A model generated the notes under the pieces. It was given only the letters and a program-made list of their open reading frames with translations, was not told where the DNA came from and did no database searches. A DNA stretch of 56,538 nt, taken from Chloroflexota bacterium (GTDB taxonomy: Bacteria; Chloroflexota; Anaerolineae; Aggregatilineales; Phototrophicaceae). Position 1 is the first letter of the stretch. Each line of letters begins with the position of its first letter. Shown here in pieces: positions 9,599-18,336 of the stretch. Where the stretch lies: contig JAPOOU010000003.1 of assembly GCA_026713245.1 (NCBI GenBank), forward strand, positions 1 through 56,538, given 5' to 3'. The translations under genes and the position numbers were made by a program.

Positions 9599-9621
9599 TT
9601 ATAGCACGTGCGTCCTAGAAG

Positions 9622-9703
9622 CGATGACGAGTGGCGCGCCCGAGCCGTCGTAGATGGTTCCGTTGCGGAGGCGGGTTGTGTGATTGGTGGTCATGTTGGT
9701 CTC
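9622..9703 (-). pseudogene. 5' fragment of a D-aminoacylase gene (copy 2)
   Basis: On the minus strand the ATG at 9694 begins MTTNHTTRLRNGTIYDG, nearly the same as the first 17 residues of the intact deacylase (MTNNRTTRLRNGTIYDG). Similarity stops near residue 22-24, after which unrelated codons lead to TAA at 9599-9601. The nine bases upstream of the ATG are also shared. It is a truncated duplicate of the gene start, lying exactly on the upstream side of the HSDR_N gene. Confidence 0.75.
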
Positions 9704-9753
9704 TTTTCATTTGTCAATTGACATCGAATTGCGCCTGCTAACCTCTCCCCCGG

Positions 9754-9781
9754 CCCCCTCTCCAACGCGTTGGAGAGGGGG
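9754..9781. repeat. 28-bp perfect palindrome (REP-like)
   Basis: CCCCCTCTCCAACG is followed at once by its exact reverse complement. The flanking sequence (AACCTCTCCCCCGG) is of the pyrimidine-rich kind common around REP-like elements. There is no loop, so it would form a cruciform or a tight hairpin. Confidence 0.55.
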
Positions 9782-9897
9782 AGCGCGTCAATTGAAGGCG
9801 GAGAATTGATCGCGGAATGGCGCAATTTCCGGATTTGTCCACTGTTTTCAAAGATGGGTCACACTTTCTCAATGCATTGGGTCGCGTAGGTCGCGTA

Positions 9898-9936
9898 GAC
9901 ACTGACCGCCGACACTGCCCTTCGACACTGACCGCC
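9898..9936. repeat. Tandem 3 x 13-bp repeat
   Basis: Units GACACTGACCGCC, GACACTGCCCTTC and GACACTGACCGCC follow one another. Two copies of GGTCGCGTA lie just to the left. It is a minisatellite inside the non-coding stretch. Confidence 0.6.
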
Positions 9937-9950
9937 GGTCGCCTCAGCAA

Positions 9951-10208
9951 TTTTCGTCATAAGAGGCGCCTAGCAATCAGTTAGGTTTCGGTTTGAAGTT
10001 TGTCCGTCTTTGTCCGAATCGGACAAAAAAATATCTTTTTCGGACATTAGCGCCCTGTTTGGACAATGTCGCTCTCTTTTAGCCGCGCCCTGGGTTTGAA
10101 ACGAGTTTGAAAAGCGGCGGCCCCGGCTGGGCGGCTGCGGATTCTCGACTATGGCCTAAGGCGAATGATACAGCAAGGCGGCGGGAAAAGGGCGACTATA
10201 TGGTCGCG
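9951..10208. repeat. Direct repeat A (partner at 10523-10707)
   Basis: The copy begins TTTTCGTCATAAGAG and ends GGGCGACTATATGGTCGCG. The partner at 10523-10707 shares both ends and several internal blocks (GAAGTTTGTCCGTCTTTGTCC; GGGCGGCTGCGGATTCT; CAGCAAGGCGG) but lacks about 70 internal bases. The longer copy carries extra FGGACAA-type blocks around 10016-10060 (CGGACAAAAAA, CGGACATTAG). Confidence 0.7.
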
Positions 10209-10522
10209 GTTTCGGCGTAGAGTCGCAGGCTAGCGGGAGGACAAAATCCCTCCCCGAAACATCAGCTGAGGAGCGGACGGTTTTCGACAGGCGGTTAATT
10301 GTAAGGCGCGAGCGCTCAGTGAAGCGCAATTCGTCCCCCAATGCTCCAAAGTTGCCCTGATTTTGCCCTGTTTTTGAGTAACAGTATAGATAGAGTATAC
10401 ATAGCGGGGGGGGGGGTCCCCCCAGATTGAAAGCTGAGGACAGGCCAGGTTGACAGCGGCAGGCTGTCGGCAGGAAAGCGGGAATTTCTGTGGCGATTGC
10501 GGGCGACCTGATACCCCTACAG

Positions 10523-10707
10523 TTTTCGTCATAAGAGATGCCTAGAGATCGGTTCGGTTGCGGGTTGAAGTTTGTCCGTCTTTGTCCATTTGCGCCTCTT
10601 TTTGGACAATATCGCTTCGTTTGAGCCGGGCGGCTGCGGATTCTAGATTATGGCGTAACGCGAAGCATACAGCAAGGCGGGGAGAAAAGGGCGACTATAT
10701 GGTCGCG
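10523..10707. repeat. Direct repeat B (shorter partner of 9951-10208)
   Basis: It has the same boundaries as repeat A but with an internal deletion. The copies are diverged, so the duplication is not recent. Each copy lies left of a deacylase-fragment junction region. Confidence 0.7.
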
Positions 10708-10747
10708 TGGACACAGACCTTCGGGAAGGGCCGGGGATGGGGTTGGC

Positions 10748-10784
10748 TTGTCCCGTTGCGGAGGCGGGTTGTGAGTTGGGTCAT
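10748..10784 (-). pseudogene. 5' fragment of a D-aminoacylase gene (copy 3)
   Basis: On the minus strand the ATG at 10784 encodes MTQLTTRLRNGT, matching the conserved start of the intact deacylase for about 12 residues before unrelated sequence. It lies ten bases from the stop codon of the FRG-domain gene. It is a third copy of the same gene start. Confidence 0.6.
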
Positions 10785-10793
10785 GGGTTAGCC

Positions 10794-11741
10794 TTAACGG
10801 AGTTCTCTTGGATTGTTCCGGTATTTTTTCAATATCAACCGGCCGACATCATCAAAGTTCGGCATAAGGCGATGGGCCGATACATTGAAGACTTTCAAAT
10901 ATTCAAGCAGATCAACGCGTTCTGAGAAAGGAATCGTAAACTTGACTATGCCGTTGGATGCATCGTTTTTATTGAACTCTTCCTCAAAACCTACCCAACG
11001 TGCCGCATTGCGGAAGCTGTCGTCGGCATATCTGTCGTAGACAAACACGCCATCCTGCGCCTGCAAATAGCCGATGCGGGATCTTGGCTGAGTTACAAAT
11101 CTAAGGCCAGTGTCTGCAAAAACTACATCCCGGTTTAATGCCCATACGACCATTCGCGAAGACTTGTCATGGCCGAGTTTCTGTTCTGTCACTGGATCAG
11201 TGTAAGCGGCAAAGAACGCTGCCACAAGCGGGTTGTATGTCCAATCCAGCAATCGAGTCGGTATACCATGATGTTGAGCCAGCGCGTCAATAATACTGGT
11301 TGGCTCGCGAAGAATGGGGACTTTGCCGCTTAGGGCATCCATAATCTCTTGATCGTCAAGTTTCGGATAATTGCCACCTAATTCTAGCCTCGAATCGGTT
11401 GGCACGAACAATCCCGCCTCATCAGCGGTCTCCGCAAACCGCCGAACGATTTGGTGTTCCATCTTGCGCTGAACGTAAAGTTTGAGACCCATCTGCTCGC
11501 ATCTGTCCAAACTACGATTGGTCAAGTGTTCTGCGTGTGATCTGAAATCCCTGTAGTTCGGAACAACATACCGTCTCAAGAATTCATAGCGCATTGCCTT
11601 GGGACGCAATGGCCAATCGGCATTCTGTCCTCTAAAGACCCATTCAAAGTAGTCTCTCTTTATACGGCTCTCCAGAAGTTTGTCAAAGAAATCCTTTGCC
11701 GAATCGCATGGTCTCGTCACCCAACTGTTAAATTCCCACAT
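10794..11741 (-). CDS. FRG-domain protein
   Basis: The product has 315 residues. The FRG signature is clear: F36-R37-G38-QNADWPLRPKAMR, later the AQHHGIPTRLLDWTYNPLVAAFFAA block, and the VVWALNRD strand. FRG domains are named for this motif. They occur in toxins and in genes next to restriction or other defence systems; the biochemical activity is not settled. The gene is AT-richer than the flanking amidase. Six bases separate its ATG from the stop of the amidase gene at 11748, so the two may be cotranscribed. It sits with the HSDR_N gene in the repeat-rich region. Confidence 0.8.
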   Translation of the reverse strand: MWEFNSWVTRPCDSAKDFFDKLLESRIKRDYFEWVFRGQNADWPLRPKAMRYEFLRRYVVPNYRDFRSHAEHLTNRSLDRCEQMGLKLYVQRKMEHQIVRRFAETADEAGLFVPTDSRLELGGNYPKLDDQEIMDALSGKVPILREPTSIIDALAQHHGIPTRLLDWTYNPLVAAFFAAYTDPVTEQKLGHDKSSRMVVWALNRDVVFADTGLRFVTQPRSRIGYLQAQDGVFVYDRYADDSFRNAARWVGFEEEFNKNDASNGIVKFTIPFSERVDLLEYLKVFNVSAHRLMPNFDDVGRLILKKYRNNPRELR

Positions 11742-11747
11742 CCCACG

Positions 11748-12605
11748 CTACCCCAAATTCTCATTCAAGATCCGGCCCAGCTCGCGCCGGACGAGGCCGG
11801 GGCGCTCGTCGCGCAGGAGCGGAAGGCGGGCGCGGGTGCGATGGAGTTGATTTAGGTCGATCTCCTGCGTGATTAGCGCTTCTTCGAAATACAGCCCGTT
11901 TGTCATGAACTCGCCGTCGGGATCAACCACCGACGAGCCGCCCCAGAAGTTCTTGCCGTCTTCGTAGCCGACGCGGTTGCAGTGCAGGATGTATGACGTG
12001 AACATGCTGCCGTAGGCTTGATTGACCATCTCGACCCAGCGCGTGGACAGGACGCGGTCGCCCTCGTTGAGGCCGCGCGTGGGGCTGGAACTGTTGAGGA
12101 TAAGGATATCGGCGCCGTCCAGCCAGAGCAGGTAGGCCGGCGAAACGTGCCAGAAGTCCTCGCAGATCAACATGCCCAGGCGACCGAAGCGGGTATCGAA
12201 GGCGCGGACGCTGTTGCCGCGGGCGAAATAGCGCGATTCGTCGAACATGGCGTAAGTGGGCAGGTAGAGCTTGTGGTGCAGGTGCAGCGTTTCGCCACCG
12301 GACAAATAGGCGTTGGCAATGTAAAAGCGGTTGCGCCGGTCGCGATGCACGAAGCCGAAGACGATGTCGATCTCGCGGCTGGCGGCGAGCAGTTCGGCGA
12401 AGACCTTGTCATCGTCGTTGCTCTCAATAGCGACTTCCGGCGCCAGATCTTGGACTTGATAGCCGGTCAGCGACAATTCCGGGAATACCAGCAGGTTGAC
12501 GCCCCCTTCGCGGGCACGCCGCGCATAATCGAGGTGCGTTCCCAGGTTGTATGCCAGGTCGCCCAGTTTCGGGTATATTTGCGCCAGCCCCACTTTGATG
12601 CGCAT
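11748..12605 (-). CDS. Nitrilase-superfamily carbon-nitrogen hydrolase
   Basis: The product is a 285-residue alpha-beta-beta-alpha amidase. The catalytic Glu is in FPELSLTGY, Lys in HHKLYLPTY and Cys in LICEDFWH. The Cys-Glu-Asp-Phe-Trp context resembles the glutaminase-like domain of glutamine-dependent NAD synthetase, but no synthetase domain follows, so it is a stand-alone hydrolase. Substrate unknown. The ATG at 12605 is followed directly by the conserved MRIKVGLAQIYPKLGD strand, which fixes the start. Confidence 0.88.
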   Translation of the reverse strand: MRIKVGLAQIYPKLGDLAYNLGTHLDYARRAREGGVNLLVFPELSLTGYQVQDLAPEVAIESNDDDKVFAELLAASREIDIVFGFVHRDRRNRFYIANAYLSGGETLHLHHKLYLPTYAMFDESRYFARGNSVRAFDTRFGRLGMLICEDFWHVSPAYLLWLDGADILILNSSSPTRGLNEGDRVLSTRWVEMVNQAYGSMFTSYILHCNRVGYEDGKNFWGGSSVVDPDGEFMTNGLYFEEALITQEIDLNQLHRTRARLPLLRDERPGLVRRELGRILNENLG

Positions 12606-12721
12606 CGGCCAAGCTCCTTCGCAAGATATGCGGCGCCATCATAATGCAGAGTCGGCAATGCAGCAATTATGTAGCTGGGATCCCGGCCAGTTTTGGGACC
12701 GGTCCGTGAGAGGCGCGAGAG

Positions 12722-13279
12722 CTATCCGCGGGATTGGTCCAATAGCCAGGCGCGGGCCTGCGAGGGCGCGTCTGTGTTGGCGCCGTCGATCGCGCCGACG
12801 TGGAGCAACATACGCCGCGCGATGACTGCATCGACGTCCAGCGCGCCGGCGTCAGCCTCTAACGTCTCAATCAGATACGACGCGTATTCGATACTGCCGC
12901 AAGCTACCAGAAGCGCGGCGGCGATCACGATCTCTTGCTCTGCCTGCGCCTTCTCGTTGGCGATTGACAAGAAGTCGGCCGTGCTTTCCCAATCGGCCAA
13001 TTGCGTGATATCGGCCGCGAGAGAGCCGGCGAAATCGACCGACAAACGTTGGCGCAGTATCTTGAGGTTGTCATCGAGCAAGGCAATGAGCGCTGCTGCG
13101 AGGCCCTTGACGCTATCCGGCGCCTCCCCCGCTTCCAGGGCGGCGAGCAAGACTTGGGACGGGTTTGCGCCGAGGCTCGTGGCGCGCTGCGTCAGCGGGC
13201 TGTCAAGTTGACGAAAAAGCAAATGCAGAATTTCTCGCAGGGGCGCATTTGCCAGCTCTTCGCGCGTATCAGAGGACAT
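12722..13279 (-). CDS. Hypothetical helical protein downstream of response regulator
   Basis: The product has 185 residues if it starts at MSSDTREE (13279), four bases after the response-regulator stop. An ATG at 13300 would add seven residues and overlap the regulator. The protein is rich in Ala and Leu, predicted almost wholly helical, and lacks a signal peptide or membrane segment. I do not recognise a family. Tight spacing puts it in one operon with the response regulator, so it may act with it. Confidence 0.6.
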   Translation of the reverse strand: MSSDTREELANAPLREILHLLFRQLDSPLTQRATSLGANPSQVLLAALEAGEAPDSVKGLAAALIALLDDNLKILRQRLSVDFAGSLAADITQLADWESTADFLSIANEKAQAEQEIVIAAALLVACGSIEYASYLIETLEADAGALDVDAVIARRMLLHVGAIDGANTDAPSQARAWLLDQSRG

Positions 13280-13283
13280 GCGC

Positions 13284-14003
13284 CTAGGCGTTGTCGTCAT
13301 GCAGTTCCGGCGGACGCTGCGTAAAGCGATAGCCGACGCCGCGTTCCGTGCGTATGTAATGCGGGTGATGAGAATCGGCCTCGAGCTTGCGCCGCAGACG
13401 ATGCATGTGAACGCGCAGAGTATCTTCGTAAACTTCTTCCGAAGGCCAGACTCGGGCGATCAGCATACGGTTTTCAACGACGCGTGTGGCATTGCGCAAG
13501 AGCACATGCAGCATGATCGACTCGGTGGGCGTCAGACCTACGGGTTTGCCGGCGACTACGATGCGGTTATGGGCAAAGTCGATACTCAGGTTATTATCGA
13601 CGCGAATCATGGGCTCGCTGGCATAGTCGAAGCTCGGCATGCGCGCCAAAACTACTTGCACGCGCGCCTCAAGTTCGCGCAGGTCAAAGGGCTTGACGAT
13701 GAAATCTTCCGCATATCGTTTCAGACCGTCGACGATGACATCTTTGTCGCCGGTCGATGTCACGAAGATAATCGGCACGTCCGCCATGGACTTCAACTGA
13801 TTTGCCAGTTCAAAGCCATGCGAGGACGGCAGGGACAAGTTGACCAGCGCGATATGTGGCAGGCCTTGCTGCTGCACATGGTCGATGGCCGGTGGACCGT
13901 CAGGGAAGCTGGCGACATCATAACCGGCGCTGTGCAGATGTTCCGTTACCGAAGCGCTAAACCCGGCATCATTGTCAATCAACAGGATCTTCGATTTCTT
14001 CAT
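13284..14003 (-). CDS. OmpR-family response regulator with atypical (Asp-less) receiver
   Basis: The product has 239 residues. The receiver (1-118) is followed by a winged-helix DNA-binding domain ending ...HYIRTERGVGYRF, the OmpR/PhoB signature. The phospho-acceptor position in PHIALVNLSLP is Asn55, not Asp, and the acidic pair is D10-N-D12. The conserved Thr (VTST) and Lys (VKPFD) remain. Such Asp-less receivers are known and are controlled by something other than phosphotransfer. No histidine kinase lies nearby. It is the first gene of a two-gene unit. Confidence 0.85.
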   Translation of the reverse strand: MKKSKILLIDNDAGFSASVTEHLHSAGYDVASFPDGPPAIDHVQQQGLPHIALVNLSLPSSHGFELANQLKSMADVPIIFVTSTGDKDVIVDGLKRYAEDFIVKPFDLRELEARVQVVLARMPSFDYASEPMIRVDNNLSIDFAHNRIVVAGKPVGLTPTESIMLHVLLRNATRVVENRMLIARVWPSEEVYEDTLRVHMHRLRRKLEADSHHPHYIRTERGVGYRFTQRPPELHDDNA

Positions 14004-14251
14004 TGGTTTGCCCGCTTTCTGCTACTGCGCCAGTGTCATTGCGCCGGTCACAACGTTAAGGGAATATACCTTTATTGTAGCGCCAAGTCAAACGAAAACA
14101 GAACCATCAGCGCCAAAAAAACGTCTATTGTGCATATCTCTAATGTTAGAGATATGGAACAGGGCATTTGAAGATGTTCAGTATGCACAAATTGCATCAA
14201 AGATTAGAGTCTACGAATACTTATGTTCGTTTGGGCTAACGCTTCGGCAAC

Positions 14252-14722
14252 TTACGAGATTCGCTGCAAATACTCGAGGTTTCTGACAATCCAGTCACGC
14301 ATCTCGGGCGTCTTGATGTTGATATTGACCAAGGCATCGGCATCCAGCGGAATTTCTTCGGGAATGAATTCGCCCCGCGCCGGATCTTCAAATTCCGGAC
14401 CATAACGCTTGCTGATGTCATAGTTTTCCAGTCGACAGACGAAGAAGTGTTCTTCGAGTTGTTTACCAGCTTTTCGATGTTCCAAGACGAAGGCGGTGTC
14501 CAAAACAGTCGCCACAGCACCCAGTTCCTCGTATAGTTCGCGCTCCAAAGTAGCAAAGAGATCAAAATCGTCATGCTCAACACCGCCACCGGGCGCGACC
14601 CAGTATGGGGAACAATTCGTTGGCTTTATCCGCTTGATAAACAGGACAGAGCCCTTTTTAGTAAGCAAAATGGCGCGTACGCGTCGATTAATGACAAAGG
14701 ATTGTTTCGTATCCGCAAGCAT
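14252..14722 (-). CDS. Nudix hydrolase
   Basis: The product has 156 residues from the ATG at 14722; a TTG three codons upstream is the alternative. The Nudix box reads GGGVEHDDFDLFATLE-RELYEELG. The REL-x-EE-x-G core is intact, with one extra residue before it compared with the G-x5-E-x7-REUxEExGU consensus. Nudix enzymes cleave nucleoside-diphosphate-linked compounds, often as house-cleaning of damaged nucleotides; the substrate cannot be read. A single gene; about 250 bases to its left hold nothing I can call. Confidence 0.85.
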   Translation of the reverse strand: MLADTKQSFVINRRVRAILLTKKGSVLFIKRIKPTNCSPYWVAPGGGVEHDDFDLFATLERELYEELGAVATVLDTAFVLEHRKAGKQLEEHFFVCRLENYDISKRYGPEFEDPARGEFIPEEIPLDADALVNINIKTPEMRDWIVRNLEYLQRIS

Positions 14723-14851
14723 AAGGTTCAACGGCTAAATCTTTATAGAGCGGAAGACAAGAATGCGCGGTGAAGCGAATGGTCGCGGTTCACCCGGTGT
14801 AAGCGTTCAAACCGCTCTAAGTATATGATTTTGAAAAGGGCGTACATTATA

Positions 14852-15574
14852 TCATGAATTATCGATGAATTCAACAAGGATGAGGGAAGCCATCTTGTGA
14901 CCGATGATAATGGGCTCTTGCGAGCCCACCTGGATGGTTAGTGGACCTTCAAATCGTTCGCGCGCGGTTACTTCCAGCGTGTTGCCCATCATCAGTCCGC
15001 GTTCCTGGGAATCCTGGAGCATATCGGGATCATCCATAACGAAGCGCCGGATTCGCGCTGGAACATGCACTGCCAGGCAGGATAGAGGCTGCAGATCGCG
15101 CTGGGGCATGATGCCGTCCAGGTTGGGAATCGGATCGCCATGCGGATCGTATTTCGGGTTGCCCAGTTTGCGCGCGATCGCCTCGATAAAACGGTCAGAA
15201 ACGCTATGTTCCAGCGCCTCGGCCTCGTCATGTATCTCGTGCAATTCGTATTCCAGGTCATGCACCAGATAGGTTTCAATCAGGCGATGTCGGCGAAGCA
15301 TCTGCAAGGCGACCCATTCGCCCTCTTCGGTTAATCTTACGCCGCGATATTTACGGTAATCGACCGTGCCCTCTTCGACCAGTCGTTGCGCCATGTCCGT
15401 CACGGCGGGCGGACTCACGTCCAAGGCGTCGGCCAGCGCATTCGTCGATACACGCTCATGTACGCGCTGCAAGGTATATACAGCTTTCAGGAAGTCCTCT
15501 ACCGACTGAGATGATCCCGACGAAAGCTTGCGTCTATTCATCACCGTTCCCGACGAGTTACCGGCGGTTGCCAT
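14852..15574 (-). CDS. DtxR/MntR-family metal-dependent transcriptional regulator
   Basis: The product has about 240 residues from the ATG at 15574; ATGs at 15586 and 15541 are possible. An N-terminal winged helix (SVEDFLKAVYTL...VSTNALADALDVSPPAVTDMAQRLVEEG) is followed by the dimerisation/metal-binding domain with the H-x3-E-x2-E pattern (HEIHDEAEALEHSVSDRF) and a C-terminal FeoA/SH3-like domain. Proteins of this family repress metal-uptake genes when Fe or Mn is bound. No transporter gene is adjacent, so its targets lie elsewhere. Divergent from the dnaJ-like gene. Confidence 0.88.
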   Translation of the reverse strand: MATAGNSSGTVMNRRKLSSGSSQSVEDFLKAVYTLQRVHERVSTNALADALDVSPPAVTDMAQRLVEEGTVDYRKYRGVRLTEEGEWVALQMLRRHRLIETYLVHDLEYELHEIHDEAEALEHSVSDRFIEAIARKLGNPKYDPHGDPIPNLDGIMPQRDLQPLSCLAVHVPARIRRFVMDDPDMLQDSQERGLMMGNTLEVTARERFEGPLTIQVGSQEPIIIGHKMASLILVEFIDNS

Positions 15575-15852
15575 CGCGCCTATCATATCATAATGTCTGA
15601 GCAAGCCACCAACGTTATTCTAACAATCGTGCGATACAGTGTAGATGAAGCGCGTTTATTGTGGCCGGGCGCAGGAGTTCGCGACCGCGCAACTGCGCGC
15701 CTGTCTTGATTGACCGCCCGCCTTACAAAGCGTACAATGTGCAGATACTCGACAGTTGCGGTCGGATGAGACCAGACCGCAGCCATTTGCCAGGGTAGCG
15801 CGCTCGGGTGTGGCTGCAAGACAAAAATGATCCCAATCAGCGGAACCAGAAT

Positions 15853-16746
15853 ATGGCCAGAGACTATTATCAAGTGCTGGGCGTAAAGCGAAACGCCAGC
15901 GAAGACGAAATCAAGAAAGCGTTTCGCCACAAGGCGAAACAGCATCATCCCGATGCCAACCCGGACAATCCTGCTGCCGAGGCGCGCTTCAAAGAGATCA
16001 ATGAGGCTTACGAGATCTTGAGTGACGAGGAGAAGCGATCGGCTTATGATCGCTTTGGCGAAAACTGGCAACAGTATCAAGGATTCAACGGGCAGAATCC
16101 CTTTGGCGGCGCCGGCGGGCAAGTGCGCATGGACGATATGTCTGAGATATTTGAGACGATGTTCGGGGGTGGCGGCAGGCAGCGTCGAGCGAGCGGGGGC
16201 TTTGGCGGCTTCCGTACAAACGCCGCTCATCCGCGCTCCGGCGAGGACATCGAACAGGAGATTGGCATCAGCTTGCGCGAAGCCTACGAGGGAACGCAGC
16301 GTATCATTAGCAAGGACGGGCGTGATATCACCGTGCAAATTCCGCGCGGCGCCGCCACCGGAACTAAAGTGCGCCTCGCGGGCGAGGGATATCCCGGCGG
16401 CTATGGTGGTCCCGCCGGCAACCTATACCTCATTGTACGCGTCGGAGCCGATCCGCATTTTGAACGCAAAGACGACGATATCTACGTAGATATCAAAGTT
16501 GATGCCTTCACTGCCATGCTGGGCGGCGAGGTGGAGGTACCGACGCTGACGCGCCCCGTCCGTATGAAAATCCGCCCCGGCACGCAGGCCGGCCAAAAGC
16601 TGCGGATGTCCGGCAAGGGCATGCCCAAGCTCAGAACGGACAAGTCCTACGGCGACCTCTATGCCAGAGTTGTGATTACAGTGCCCGAGAAGCTTAGTCA
16701 AGCGCAACGTGACCTAGCCGAGGAGCTGCGCGACAGCTTGGGCTAG
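15853..16746 (+). CDS. DnaJ-like co-chaperone (CbpA type, no zinc finger)
   Basis: The product has 297 residues from [10 protein letters not shown] at 15853, where J domains of this family usually begin; the frame is open 15 codons further upstream. The J domain (1-~70) has the HPD motif in QHHPDANP. A Gly/Phe-rich linker follows (~75-130), then the two C-terminal substrate-binding beta-domains. The CxxCxGxG zinc repeats of DnaJ are absent, making it CbpA/type II. It would stimulate DnaK ATPase. No dnaK or grpE is adjacent. It is followed by an HtrA-type protease gene, so both neighbours serve protein quality control. Confidence 0.92.
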   Translation: MARDYYQVLGVKRNASEDEIKKAFRHKAKQHHPDANPDNPAAEARFKEINEAYEILSDEEKRSAYDRFGENWQQYQGFNGQNPFGGAGGQVRMDDMSEIFETMFGGGGRQRRASGGFGGFRTNAAHPRSGEDIEQEIGISLREAYEGTQRIISKDGRDITVQIPRGAATGTKVRLAGEGYPGGYGGPAGNLYLIVRVGADPHFERKDDDIYVDIKVDAFTAMLGGEVEVPTLTRPVRMKIRPGTQAGQKLRMSGKGMPKLRTDKSYGDLYARVVITVPEKLSQAQRDLAEELRDSLG

Positions 16747-16897
16747 CGGGAGGGCGCCAGCGCCTTCGCCGAGAGATGGGCCATATGACGCTGGAAGCAG
16801 GTCCGACATGTATTGCATCAGCGGTTTCCATCGCGCTGTCACTGGCTCAAAGATGAGAACATACCTCAAAGCAAGTTTATGTTTGGTCACTTCTTTA

Positions 16898-16993
16898 ACG
16901 TACCCCCTTGCTCATGCGAGGAGAAAGCTTGTTATTTTGCGCGAGTACGACATTTCGGGGGCATTTTCTCCGGTTAGGCGCCGAGCGGCTGCA
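16898..16993 (+). repeat. Dispersed two-hairpin repeat, copy R1
   Basis: This is a copy of the window's ~85-bp intergenic repeat. Its first hairpin is CCTTGC-TCAT-GCGAGG (16906-16921), which keeps base pairing while differing from the common CGTCGC-TCAT-GCGACG. It ends with the GCGCCGAGCGGC block. It lies between the dnaJ-like and htrA-like genes. Confidence 0.7.
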
Positions 16994-17044
16994 TTCGGTC
17001 CAGTGCGCCCGGCCTGTCGTTCTGCGCCGAGGACACGTAGGCAT

Positions 17045-18325
17045 ATGGCTCGCGCCCAGCCCGCCGGATTCGGCGTATTGCAGCGCAGGTCGCGAATAAT
17101 TGATCGCTCGATGCTAAATCTGCTTGCGGTCGCGTTGCTGTCGTCTTGCAGCGCCCTGCAGGGTTTGAGCGCCGATGTAGACAATGGGGACAGCGTTTTT
17201 CCGCAGCCGGCAGGAGCGACCGGCGCTGGCGCCGCGACGGTGGAAGCTCCAGCGATCTTGGCGGCGGCGGACGCCGAATCTACGCTGCTCACTGAAATCT
17301 ATGAACGCGCCAGCCCCTCCGTCGTCAATGTGGAGAGCGCTTACACGGTTGCGGGCGGCGGCGAAGAAAAGCGACGAGGATCCGGATTCGTTTACGACCG
17401 CATGGGGCATATTGTCACAAACGCCCATCTCGTTAAAGACGCGGATTCCATTTCCGTGACTTTGCATAACGCCTGGGTGACCGAGGCGCGGCTTCAGGGT
17501 CTGGACAGCTTCAGCGACCTGGCGGTGCTCAAGATTGAGACGGCGCAAGAACGTTTGACTCCGCTGCAGATCGGCGAGTCGGCTAATTTAAAAGTGGGGC
17601 AACGCGCCATTTCCATTGGCAGTCCATTCGGCTTGAACAATTCAATGACGATGGGTATTGTCAGCGGGTTGGGGAGATCGCTGCGCTCTGCCGAGTTGAT
17701 CGACGGACCGCAAATGCCCGGATTTGACAACCCGGCGATCATTCAAATAGATACACCGGTCAACCCGGGCACGTCTGGCGGTCCTTTGTTGGATTCGAGC
17801 GGCCAGGCGATTGGCATCACGACGGCTATTCGCTCGGACAATGGCGTATTCCAAGGCGTCGGTTTCGCCGTTCCGGCCGATACCATGCGCCGCGTCGTGC
17901 CGGAATTGATCGAGCGCGGCCGCGTGGATTATGCCTGGATGGGTCTTTCGGTGATGCCGGAAGACGGCGGCTTCGGGGTCGCCGGCTTGAGCGAGGCGCT
18001 GGACCTGACGGTAGAGCGCGGCGTGTTGCTAAAGGGCGTGACGCGTGGATCCCCGGCGGCTCTGGCTGGATTGCGCGGCGGGCATGAGGTCATTGAGGTT
18101 CGCGGACAAGCGGTCTGTTCAGGGGGCGATCTCATCGTCGCTATCAATGACTATCACATCAAGAATCTGGAAGACTTGAACGCCTATTTGATCCAAAACA
18201 CAATCCCGGGTGACGAAATAGAGTTGTTGGTCATACGCGAAAAGCGAACATTTAACGCGCAGCTTAGGCTGCAACCGCGACCAGAGGAAAGTCGCCCGAC
18301 TTTGGATTGCGACTCGACGGGCTAG
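17045..18325 (+). CDS. HtrA/DegP-type serine protease with PDZ domain, probable lipoprotein
   Basis: The product has 426 residues from the ATG at 17045, which has TAGG just upstream and gives a charged signal-peptide n-region. The alternative ATG at 17111 lacks both. A hydrophobic stretch ends in the lipobox-like LLSSC. The catalytic triad reads His in VTNAHLV, Asp in SDLAVLKI and Ser in NPGTSGGPLL, followed by a single PDZ domain (~300-410). Such proteases degrade misfolded proteins outside the cytoplasmic membrane. The GNAT gene begins 11 bases after the stop, so the two are probably cotranscribed. Confidence 0.9.
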   Translation: MARAQPAGFGVLQRRSRIIDRSMLNLLAVALLSSCSALQGLSADVDNGDSVFPQPAGATGAGAATVEAPAILAAADAESTLLTEIYERASPSVVNVESAYTVAGGGEEKRRGSGFVYDRMGHIVTNAHLVKDADSISVTLHNAWVTEARLQGLDSFSDLAVLKIETAQERLTPLQIGESANLKVGQRAISIGSPFGLNNSMTMGIVSGLGRSLRSAELIDGPQMPGFDNPAIIQIDTPVNPGTSGGPLLDSSGQAIGITTAIRSDNGVFQGVGFAVPADTMRRVVPELIERGRVDYAWMGLSVMPEDGGFGVAGLSEALDLTVERGVLLKGVTRGSPAALAGLRGGHEVIEVRGQAVCSGGDLIVAINDYHIKNLEDLNAYLIQNTIPGDEIELLVIREKRTFNAQLRLQPRPEESRPTLDCDSTG

Positions 18326-18336
18326 GGCAGAACATC

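Larger units (their letters stand above)
9599..10793. other. 1.2-kb non-coding, repeat-rich stretch between HSDR_N and FRG genes
   Basis: I see no credible gene here; the open frames present are short and lack family features. The stretch holds deacylase fragments at both ends, a 28-bp palindrome, a 3 x 13-bp tandem repeat, two related direct repeats (9951-10208 and 10523-10707), and a run of about ten G followed by TCCCCCC near 10404-10422. The composition and repeats look like a site of repeated insertion and decay. Confidence 0.6.

Noticed and set aside
9898-9936. Short tandem repeats as a CRISPR array
   Set aside because: The units are 13 bp and contiguous with no spacers, and there are no cas genes in the window.
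10404-10422. Run of about ten G followed by TCCCCCC as a functional element
   Set aside because: Long homopolymers are prone to sequencing error and nothing nearby gives it a role.
13278-14171. 297-codon plus-strand frame opposite the response regulator
   Set aside because: Shadow of a clear OmpR-type regulator.
15583-16338. 251-codon minus-strand frame opposite the dnaJ-like gene
   Set aside because: The J domain with HPD on the plus strand is certain; the minus frame has no recognisable domain.
16808-17044. N-terminal extension of the HtrA-type protease from 16808
   Set aside because: This part of the frame runs through repeat copy R1; the start at 17045 has a ribosome site and yields a sensible lipoprotein signal.
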